The notes under the pieces were generated by a model. It had not been told where the DNA came from. It worked only from the letters and a program-made list of their open reading frames with translations, and searched no databases. Of a stretch of DNA of 64,000 bases, positions 12,401-24,400 are shown in pieces. The stretch spans positions 24,328,003-24,392,002 of the forward strand of contig NC_135551.1 of NCBI RefSeq assembly GCF_964340395.1. Reading direction: 5' to 3'. This stretch comes from Glandiceps talaboti (lineage: Eukaryota > Hemichordata > Enteropneusta > Spengelidae). How positions within the stretch are numbered: position 1 is the first letter of the stretch; each line of letters opens with the position of its first letter. Both the position numbers and the translations under genes were made by a program.

Positions 12401-15400
12401 AAAATCACATATCATGAAAAGTGAATAAAATATAACGATTTAAAACAAACAAACAAGTATTGGATAATAAGAGTCAGAAAATAGCTGTGCTAGTCACGTC
12501 TGAACCCTAGGAATTACCGAGTATTTGTTTCAAAACTGTCTTCCAAAATGATTCAGTTCAGCAATTTGCAGATTAAGAAATGTCTTTGGTAGACTAATTC
12601 ATATTTTTGAATTGTTGTAGATGATGGTTTGGGTGATATTTTGACACCCATGAATAGTGCTGGATCTGTACAACAAGAAAAGAAAGCTGCAACCCTGGCA
12701 GATGCAGATAAAAAAGATTTAGACAGCACATTAGCTGAACTTGCTGGAAGTCTGGAGATGAACAGCAGGGCACCAAAGAAGTAAGATTGATAAACTCATT
12801 CTTTTTTTTCTTTTTTTTTTTTCATTTTTTTTTTTTCTTTTTTACAATAGAAGCAAATTCATTCAGGAGTGGGTATGTGGTCACCAGTTTGCAATCTAAG
12901 CTAATTTAACATTTGTGATACACCCAAATTTAGTGTTCTTCTATTCCATACAATGTAGTGTCTGTGCGCTTTCTAAGCCAATACTCTGTTATCAATTTTC
13001 TGACCATTTTGCAAGTAATAGTTGTGTGAGGGGACACCAGATTTGCCAAAATGAGGGCTAAAATTGGTCATTGCTCCTGATTGTATAGCAATATACAAAG
13101 CTGTGAACAATAATGTCTGCGAAAGAACCCATTTCAAGCATTACAGTAATATTTAGGCATGTTTTGATTACTGGTAGTCACTAATAAATCAGTACATGCT
13201 TTGACAACAACATAGATGGAATGAGTGGTAACTTCAAGTCTGCTATCTTTACGCTTGAGTATTAAACTATTCTGGCCTTCACTTGTGGCTCCAAACTGGC
13301 TTGAAAACAGCACTTCAAGTGGCCAAACCATGACATCTTTCATCTCTCTGATGACCGGAATATAGCGTATTGGACACACCACTGACACACAGCAATTTCT
13401 TGTGACATCAAAGTATGGTTTCCACTATCCCTTACTATATGGTTACTCAAACTGTTCATCAATTTGACCTACAACGAAAAAATCCTGTCTTTCATTTACA
13501 GGGCACACTGGTGGTCACATACTGCTGTAAACTCTGAATTCCAGTTGACTTTAATACTTGTAACATGCTTTAATGAATGATTTTTCCCCAAATATCAGAT
13601 TTATGAAATATTGTATATAGACCAAGGACACATACTTGACTTGTGAATTTTACACATCATTGTTTGTCAACAAAAAACAAAATGTTAATGAAACTTTTAA
13701 CAGTACTAACTAGCTATTTATATTTTTATCTCTCTATTTAATTTCTTTCATTTCATTTCACTTGCTACACATGATTCCCACTTTTCAGTATTGAGTTTGA
13801 TTTCCAACTTGGTCCAGCAGACAGGATTAAGTATGTTTTTAGTCAGATATTGGTATTGAAAGAAAAACTGTTGTTTTGTGTCTGTGAAAGTTTATGAGTG
13901 TAGTTGTAGTATTGTTTCTGTTAGAGTGACACCCCATATGTCTTCTGTAGAAAGTTTCCTTCCAAGTGATTTGTAACAGAGAGTGTATCCCCCTGTTAAC
14001 CATTTTGTGTATATTAAAGTGAACTAAGTGAGCAGGTTGTTCAAAGAGTGTAACCGCTTTTCTCCAACAGTGTTTTTATGTATCTTTAAAACATCCCAAG
14101 TGATCAAAGAGTGTATCCCTTGCTACCTACATCCTAAAAGTTTCTTTCTGAGTGATTTTATCACAGAGTACATCCCCTACAGTTTGTATTTTTGGAAAAG
14201 TTTTGTGTAGTGATTGTAATTGAGAGTGTATCCCCCTGTCTAATACAAGGTGTACTTTCAAAGTCCTTCTCATCTCAGATGATGTAGTGTAGTGTATCCC
14301 TGCATCTAATACAATATGTACCTTTCGACAAAGGGTGCACCCCCTGTTCCATACTTCTCATCCCCTGTCTAATAGAGTGTGTACCTTTCAACAGAGTTTA
14401 TCCCCCTGTTCTATAAAATGTGTGCCCTTCAGAATTCTTATCAGATGATGTAGTGTAGTGATGTAGTGTGTGTCCTGGAGATCCATCCAAAGAGACATCA
14501 AAGGTCAAAGGTTATAAAGTCCTACTCTTGATTGCAGTTTTATCATAGTGTATTTTTACCAGGATAGAGGTGTGACTTGACAGCATGTTTTAGTTTATCG
14601 AAAAAAAAATATATATAAATATAGCAATCATTAAAAACTGAAACCAGATGAAGCACTAGATATTGCCCTTCACTCTATAAAAGGTCTAAGGTCATAAGTA
14701 AGAGCGAATCGGGCTAATAAAAGTTGTAACGAAAACATTTTGGGTACTGTAGTTTTATAAACATGATTAATGATGACATTTGGAATGGAGAAAGTAGTGT
14801 TTTCATCCTGTTTATCATGAGTACCTGTAGATGTACTTTAGGATGTACATTATCAAACATAAGCCGTTACTTGTTTATAAAAAAAGCGTCTCCCTAAATG
14901 TTCTGATTACTGCTGTTACAACTTTGATATGGTAGATGGTAATTACATGCAGAGTATGTAATTGGCTAACTTTATATTTGTATGACACATGGTGAGATGT
15001 GTAGAGGACTAAAATGTATGATGTTGGTTTTGTAACAGAACACAGCACCAGTGGACAAAAAGCAACACTCAAGTTCGGACAGGTGGTGCTCAGTGGACTC
15101 CAGCACAAAGTGTAACCACAACATCCACATGGCAGGCCCCATCAATGGTAAGATAGACAATGTATGCGTGGTGTAAGTATGGATGGTTGTCAGTGTGGGT
15201 CAGTTTTGAGGTCATGTTTATGACAGGCCACATTAGTAGTGTCAGTAAGATAGACAGGGTACACTTGATGTATGGATGGTTGTTTGAGTGAGGGTTAGTT
15301 TTGAGATCATGTTGATGCATGACAGCCACATTAATGGTAAGATAGTATATGTGTTTGTTGGTGTGGATGATCCAAGTTGTGAGGTGTTGTTGTTGGCAGG

Positions 15401-18400
15401 CACCACCACTAGTAAGGTATATAGTATATGCTGGCTGAAAGTATACATGTACATGGTTGTTGGTATGGATGATTAGAGTTGTCTGTGAGGTCTTGATAAT
15501 GGCAAGCCCCAACAATGGTAAAATATATACATATAGTACATGTATATGTTGAATGTAAGTATGGATGGTTGTTGGTGTGGATGAGCAGAATTGTATGATT
15601 GAAGGCAGGTCTTATGAATGGTAAGATACACAGTACTGTAAATTATTATGGTTGGATAGGGTGAGGAGAGTTGATAGATCTGTGTTGTGTTCGTGGATTG
15701 AGTACAGGCAGTCATAGATATGCTATCTTGGGAGTTCACTTTTCACAAAACTATTGTCAGTTATAGTTGTTTGTTGACACATCACAAAGTGTGTTCAACC
15801 AGAGTAGTGAGATTTGTTGTTGGATTTCAATGTTAGTGTCTAATGTAAAGAGAGTTGGCTTGTACATGATAATTGATCTTGTTAACAAGGTTGGTGTTTT
15901 CAGTTTTATGTGTGCAGTGTAATGGATAAGGTAGCTGGAGAATTGTTGGTGGTAATGTTCTTGGCAACTTTTTTTTGGCTAGAGACCTGATTTTTGAGTA
16001 TTAAAAAACAACTTGTTCTGAATATTTTGAAAATTGTTACGATTGTACATTTTATTGTAGACTTTGTTGATCGACTTTTGTGGGATATGTTATTTGTAAC
16101 AATAAGGTAACAACATGACGTGGTGTCTGTCAGTTATTCATTTATATGTCTTCACAGGTCATTATTCTGATATACAATTGAAATCCCCAAACCTGAAACA
16201 AAAGGTTGTCTGGCTCAACAAAAATCTTACTAATACTGCTACATTTTATCGTCTGGCTCAACAAAAATCTTACCAACAGTGCTACATTTTATCGTCTGGC
16301 ACAACACAACAAAAATCTTACCAACAGTGCTACATTTTATCGTCTGGCACAACACAACAAAAATCTTACCAACAGTGCTACATTTTATCGTCTGGCACAA
16401 CACAACAAAAATCTTACCAACAGTACTACATTTTATCGTCTGGCACAACACAACAAAAATCTTACCAACAGTGCTACATTTTATCGTCTGGCACAACACA
16501 ACAAAAATCTTACCAACACTGCTACATTTTATCATCTGGCACAACACAACAAAAATCTTACCAACACTGCTACATTTTATCGTCTGGTTCAACTAAAATC
16601 TTACCAACACTGCTACATTTTATCGTCTGGTTAAACAAAAATCTTACTAATACTGCTACATTTTATCGTCTGGTTAAACAAAAATCTTAAGAACAGTGCT
16701 ACATTTATCATCTGGCTAAACAGAAATCTTGCCAACAGAATGTATTTTGAGCAAGATGACAAAATGTTGCTGTTTTAGTAAGATTTTTTTGAGCCAGACA
16801 ATAAAATGTAGCAGTTTTTAGTTAGACTTTGTAAAGCCATATGACATTTGATTTCTGGTTTTATGATCTTAATTGTATACACACACAGTAAGCTAACTTA
16901 TCTATTACTCTTGTAGGACCCAGAATACTCTTCATCCTATGTGAGTTGTATGCATGAATTTCAGACTTCTCTTATTTTTCACCCACTACTGTCAAGTGTT
17001 TTGTTGGGTTTTTTTCAGTCGCTAGAATGACTAACACAGGAAACACCTCTAAAATCAAAGACCTGAAACTGATCATATAGCTGTAGCCAAAAACCAGGCA
17101 TGTTAGTTTCAAATAAAGGAAAAGAAATAACAAACAAATACCACATTCCATTGCGTTTCATTCACAGTTGCTACCAAATCATGCTGATTCACCTGTTGTA
17201 AATCTCACATAGGTTGTGTGAAGCCCTTGGAATAGTATTACCAGATGTGTGGTAATAGTGCAGGATCATCCTCCAGCTATCAGTATTTCTATGTGCTTCA
17301 CACATGTACAGTCACACTATACAGTGAGAACCACTGTAGGTGTACTGAAAGTATTATAGTGTACATTCTGTATATTCATATCGTGAAAGGACTTTTGTAC
17401 AAATGTTGTCATTCTTAGAGGTGTTTCCTACTTTACGGTTATGCTTGATTTTCTCATACTTGTACTTTTTTTGCAAGAATGGCTATGTCAGCTCATTTTG
17501 AGGGTTTCTTCGTCTTTTGTGTGAGTTTCAAGTTTCATCTTACCGGTAATGTTTGGGGTTTGGTCTTTTCCGTACAATTATGTGCAGTGTCTTGCCTTTT
17601 TCTTTGGTTTAGTGCTAGGTATGCCATCTTCACAAGTCTGATGTAACACAATTTTCTGTCAGATTGAAAGATTCATGGAGCTTCCATATCTTGATGTCAC
17701 TTTCAGCACGACAACATGATATGGAGTGCCCACAATGAGTCATCAGTCTAAAATATCTCTGTGTATTCTTCCCAGTTTGTCATGTCTCATTTTGTGCCAA
17801 GTACATATTTGTTAAAGTTAGAAGTTAAGTTCCTGATTCAGGGTCAACCCAGTTATTTTACGATGTACTTTGGACTCTCAGTAGTTTGTGTAGAGGGTGG
17901 TTGGTTGTTGTTAAGGTAGTTGCTTCGTGGTTACTGGTATAATAATGTTGATAAGTGTACGTTGCAAAGGCATGGTGGTGGTTCATGTACATGGAGTTGC
18001 TTGGTTTTGGAATGTTGTAAGGTGCGTGGTCAGTTTGGATGGAGTACGGAAGGTTGCTTACATCCAAAACTTTAAAATTGGTGGTGGGAGCAAATGGCTG
18101 CCTGATTGAAGTGATGATCACATTGTGTGTGGCTTAGATACCCTGTATGGTGTGCAGTCAAGTTGGGATGTGGATTGTTGCTTGCATAAGATTTTTTTTT
18201 ATAGTTTTAGGGGAGTTGAATGGCTGCCTGGGTGAGGCGGGATGTTATTGCTTGGTTGGTGTCTAGTTTTGGGGAGAGTAGTCAGAATGTGGGTTTAGGG
18301 ATGGATGGTTGCTTGCTTTAGATATTTATAAGAGGTGTATGGCTGTCCTGGTTAAATGGTTATGTTAGAATTGGGGTTTGGGAATTGATGGTCACTTGTA

Positions 18401-21400
18401 TTAAAACTTTATGGTTGTAGGGGTGAATGGCTGCCTTAGTGATTTCGTGTATTTATTGCTGCATGTATTATATCTGCAAATACTGTGCAACTTGCTCGGA
18501 GGAATGCTTAAAAGTTTGTTTTATGTGTGCTTGTCTATTTAATAAGAGCTTGATCAATTGATTGCTACATACAAATTCCCCATCGTTGTATTTAAGTGAG
18601 TACTTAGGTACTTCCATACCATCTAGTATTACCCCCACTGGTCCCTCAGTTCACAAATTTGTCTTGCTATAAGTTAAAATTTTCAATGATACTCTGCGAG
18701 GATTATTACACCAGTGTAGAGCTAATGGTAGGGGTGATGTACCTTTGATCTCACTACCCCTAGCTTTACACTGAACTATGTGGTATGATGCAAGCCTTGT
18801 AAGTCTAGATTCGTACCAGCAGCAGAGTCATGTATTTATACATCTGTGATGTTCTATACTAGAGTACCGTTACAAGAAGAGTTCATGAAAAGGAACTGTA
18901 AATCCACCCTTATATTTAATACACCGTGGGGAATTTGTAAATTTGCATGTCGATCAGTTGCATCAATACCTGCTTTTAGAGCAAATATTACTGCATCTTA
19001 GTATGTAGCTTGATATCCAGAATGATTGATTAAGAAAGTACTCTGCAGAGCAAAATGTATTCATGATATGAAATGATGAAAGCGTAATATGCTGCAGATA
19101 TGAATGACAAGTATATGGTCATAATTCAACAATGTCCATTGTACCATACTCTACAATTACAATACAGTGTCTTTTACATTCTTTATCATTATCTCTGAAA
19201 AAACACACTTCATAACATTATACTGTCACCAACCTTTTACCCCTATGTCACGTGTGTTCTTTGTGTGTTCTTTCTCTGTATGTTACTCCTTGAATAACTT
19301 GAAATCATAGCTGAGCACATAGTAAGCATATTGCAGGACATCACAGCCAAAGGCCAAAATAAAATTAAACACAATGCCCAATCGTAATTGCTTACTACTA
19401 CTACTACCACCAGACTTTTACATGTTGGTTGTCATCTCAGTGAAGTATGTGATGCTTTGATCTCCAGGCTTCAAAAATTACAAAATATTATTATATAATA
19501 TGAACAGAGAAAAATTTTACAAAATAAATGATGGTGTACGTTTTTTCTGCACTTCACAACTTTTCTTATGCTTTTTGTTGTTCATTTCTGTTCCATTCAA
19601 TGCAGATTTGGAACTTTGGAAAAAACAGTTGTACGATACTTGAGTGAAATCCAAAATAGTTGTAGTAAATTAATCTTCTGTCTTCTAAGGAGGTACATTT
19701 GTATTATTTGTACACTAGTAAATACTAGTTGGGCAAACAATGATTAAATAGCAAATGTAGGAGTCAAGAAATTTGTATGAAAATATGTTACATGTAATGA
19801 GAAAGAGTAAGATATGTGTGTTATAAGTTCACAAGACTCTTACTGTAGCAGACTATTGTAAAATGCTACATGCTGTCCAGTAATTTTGTTACATCGAATA
19901 TTTAACTGTAGCAGACTATTGTAAAATGCTACATGCTGTCCAGTAATTTTGTTACATCGAATATTTAACTTTAGCAGACTATTGTAAAATGCTACATGCT
20001 GTCCAGTAATTTTGTTACATCGAATATTTAAAGATATTTATAAAGATAACAAATCTTTGAGTGGTCTTAGACTAATACCTTTGTATCGCATGTACACACA
20101 GTAGCTTTGAATTGGTGGGAAACCTTACAAAATGCCTGAGAAACTCCGATATATTTCATTCACCATCCTTCACAAAAACACTACCATCATGTACAAGTCT
20201 GGCTGTAGTATGTATGCCTAGTCCTTTAATACCACAAGCAATTAGTGGGTATCCCTTTCTTACCCATCCTCTGGGCGTAGTGTGTTAAGGTACTTACTGA
20301 CTTGCCACAGAATAAAAGTTGCTGTACACTGACACGAGGCTGTGTGTTTTCTGTGCTTATCCATGTTTTGCCCTTCATTCTTTAAAGGAGTCCAGTAACC
20401 AGCAGAAACCCAAGTCGGTGAGTTTTCATCCCTCTCAAAATGCATTGTAGGTTTTAGATCCCATTATGAATGTCTTTGTGGAACCCAAAAGATGCAATAT
20501 ATGTAATATCCCCCTCGTACTCTAGATGTGAACACATGAACCCATAGTAGTGTATATCTGTGAAACCCAGAGTTTTGTATATACCCTGTGAACCCATCCT
20601 AAGAAACAAGAAGTTTTCATATACTCTGTGAGGCCAGAAATTGTGTACACCCAGTGAATCCCAAAATAATTGTTTATACCCTATGAACCCAGAAGTAACT
20701 ACACATTGTATGCCCAGTGAACCCAGAAATTATGTATACCCATTGAACCTAGAAATTGTGTATACCCATTCAACCTATAAGTAGCTGTGTACATTGTATG
20801 CCCAGTGAACCCAGTAATTGTGTATGCCCATTAAACCCAGAAATCATGTATAACCATTGAACCCATAAATTGTGTATATTATATACCCATTGAACCCAGA
20901 AATTGTCATCTATCCTAAGATAGTTCAGTGTTAGGCCCATTGGATCAAAAAGCTGCCATGCTGTAGCAGGGCTAACACAGTGAACCTATAAATGACTGGT
21001 TGTACCCAGTGAACCCATTAATTGTGTATGCCCAGTGAACCCAGAAATAGCTGTCAATATTTTGTGAACCCAGGAAGTAGTTGTGTATACCCACAGTGGG
21101 ACCAGAAATCGAAACAACATACCCTGATTGAATGAAATGGGCAAAATCATTGCAAGAATTTATGTCCACAGACTCCATGTTGTTTGTATGAATTAAAAAA
21201 TCTGTACAAGTACTGTCTGTAGACATGTGCAATGATTATCAGTATTGCTTATATTTGCATATTCATGAGGACTGCGTTGGTTGCACCATCATCATACAAG
21301 TTGATTTTAGAGAACTGAGTTGAAACCTAAATTTCTATTGGGTTTCACATGCCATATCTTAGTCTGTCAAGCATTTACAGCCAATCAAAAAACCTAAAAC

Positions 21401-24400
21401 AGCGAACAAGTCCTCAATGTGTCACCAACTATGCAAGACAATTTCTTTATTTTTAGCAAACTTCTGCAGATAATTATGCATAGTTTATATTGTATAGTTA
21501 TCTCAGTAACGCTGAATCTTCTAAAAGAGAGCAAAACTCAAAAAAAATGTGCAGCCTGCTGTTTGTCATGAATATGCAAAGTGTTAAGACTTTATGAATT
21601 GTACACTGGGCTTCTCCTACTGTTGACTACCATACATAGTATGATGGATGCACGTGAACCCAGCATGTGACCCCTGAACCCAACTTGACCCCAAGTCACT
21701 ACCATCATTACTTTCTGCACCTTTGGAATGTGAACTAATTATGCTGGTTATGGTGTTCTGGGATGCCTTTTCTTTGGTGGTTGTCTGTTCAGTCTATTGT
21801 GGGTAAATTCTGACTTTTTTGTTGAACTCGTATATCGTCTTTGCGCACATATAAAATCAAATGAAAACGCAGTCCTGCTAATCACAATGCATCATGGTCA
21901 GACTGTCTTTAGTTAATCAAGAATGAAGACAGAAGTAGTCGCGGTTACCCAGATTCTCGCCACTGGGGGCGCTACTATGACAGCACCCAGATGAGTCTGG
22001 GGAAACGTAATCCAAAATCACCTGCACTGAAAGTCAAACAGTACATTTCTTCGCATGAGAAATGGGCTTACGAGGCCTGCTCGATGTAATTAAGATGCAT
22101 CAGTTGCTTCAGACATGATAATCTGTCGTCAACATACATGTACTTGGATCATTCAACCTGCAATGTTGGACGTGAAGCATTCCCCAGATTGCACTGCTCT
22201 GGGAAAGAGATCTGTGCAGGCGTTTTGTGGTTACATTTCTTCAGACTCTTGTCTGGGTGGTCTCATACCGGGGTAGTAGCACCCCCAGCGATGTGAGTCT
22301 GGTTAACCGAATCTAAGACAGAAGTGACCAGTGCAGCTGCAAAGCAGTGAAAAAAACTAACATTTTACATAGGTTTTTACATGTAAACAACAAACATACT
22401 AATTTAGAAAGCATATACAGAATCATAATCTACCCTTGAGAGCTAACTTTTCCCTTCATCCAATACTGCGCTTTTTCCCCAATAACAGCCCTTGTTTATA
22501 TTTCCATCCCTTCCTATTTATACTGTTTTTTTCCCTATACCCCATTCCACTTTCTCTAGTAAAATCATAAAAGCACTTCTATGCAGCCTGTTCTTGAACT
22601 CTTTGAGGTCTAAGTTATATGTCAAATTTTTTGTGACGTCTTTCTCAGCATGTTTTCAAGGCTTTTTGATATACATTTTATTTTCCATGTTTCACATTAT
22701 GCATTATTTTCGTATCTCCTTTCGGCTGTCCATGCACATTTTTTTCTCACACTGTTATAGCTTTAATACCGTATCAGATCTAGTCTTCTTCACAGGGCAA
22801 TTGAAAAATGATGAATGTAATATGTCAAAATTTTAACAGAGATATGTAGCAGAATAGTATAATACTAGTGATATCAGATGATGTGTAAATATCCTTTTGT
22901 TTCACTTGGTTCCATCCCTTTTGCTAAGATGGCCTGTAATACAATCTGTGTGGCTAAATTTATCTATAAAATAGCCCCCTCCCCCTCCCTGCTTCATGTC
23001 ATTTAAATATCATCCAATCACCTAGTCAGCATCCAAACTGGCCTGTGTAAAATTTACCAATATTTTCTCTATGCCATTAACATTACGCCAAAATCAACTT
23101 AACTTTTTATAACCACTTTAATCCAAAAATTACTATTATCTTTACTCTTTCAAAACTATCAGCTCCTAAATCCTATAATATTTTCCGTAATTTTTCAGTC
23201 ATTTCTTCATTAGATCAAAGTTGTCATTTGTAGAAATGTGTGGTAATGTAGGGTTATTCCATTTCATTTCAAGGGTGGTCAAGCAGCAGATTGGAGGGGC
23301 AATGCATACTCAGGACATTTTGCAACCCAGCCAAACCCTTCAATACAACCCATGGTGAGCTCCCATATAGCTTTTCAGTCCACCAAATTCTAGTCAGCCA
23401 GACCCCCTCCAACTTTGTCCTCCCCAAAAATAAATGTGTAAAAATAATGAGAAAAAATTATATGCAGAGGTAGTAAGACAATGCATGGTATGCCCACCAA
23501 AGACTATCACATAATAGATAATTAAATTAAGTCAGCGTAAAAGGAATTGGAGTTTTAAAATTTCACTGTAGTTGTAAGGATTGGTAGCTGTAAGAATGAT
23601 ACATGCACTGAGATATGTCTGAATCAACGTAAAGTTTGCATGCTGCTGTAGACATAAATCTTTTATTTTTGAACGACTGAAATAAGAATGTGATCATGAG
23701 AAGGACAAAGTTAGAGGGTTCTGGCTGACAGTTCTTTTTCCATTTATTAGAGATATCTTTTAAGACGGTCTGGTTATGAAATTGGCAATATGAAAATGAC
23801 ATCATTAATATTCTCCCTAAGTTGCTTTTGTTTACCCAGCTTTTTTCCCCAATTCCCCACTGTTTTAGTTGTTTTTTGCATCAAACTTTCCCTAATAGTA
23901 ATATGAATTGAATACATCGAAGGGTAACAATAGGTAATGTCAAAATGATATAACGAATATCTTATGCTACAAAAGTCTTGAATTGAAGAGGAAAAGATTT
24001 TGATAACAACACAAGAATTATGACAAGACAACTTCAAAGGGAAATACTACCTAGGAAATAAAGGCATTTTCATAAACTTTGGGTTCTGCAGGTTCATTTC
24101 ATGGATTTTATATCACATGACTGTTTAATATGTGAATGCCAAGAAACACCGAATGGGGAATTTTTTTCATATTCGTTGTCCGAGCAGTGGTCCTATGTTG
24201 CCTCGTGGGTGACGGCAGACATGTGTATATGTATTAGATGAGCAATAAAGGTTTGTGACTCCTGAGTGCTTACTACTACCTTCAGTTGAATAGTCATGAA
24301 TAGTAATTGTTCACCTAATAAATATACAAGTCTGCTAACTTCCATGTGGCAACACTGGACCAAGTTGTCAGAAGTGTGAGTGTGAAGCCAGTTTGAATTT

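Noticed and set aside
16115-16690. Open frames on both strands of 100-190 codons
   Set aside because: They are all created by the 48-bp repeat, a multiple of three, and overlap each other in several frames.
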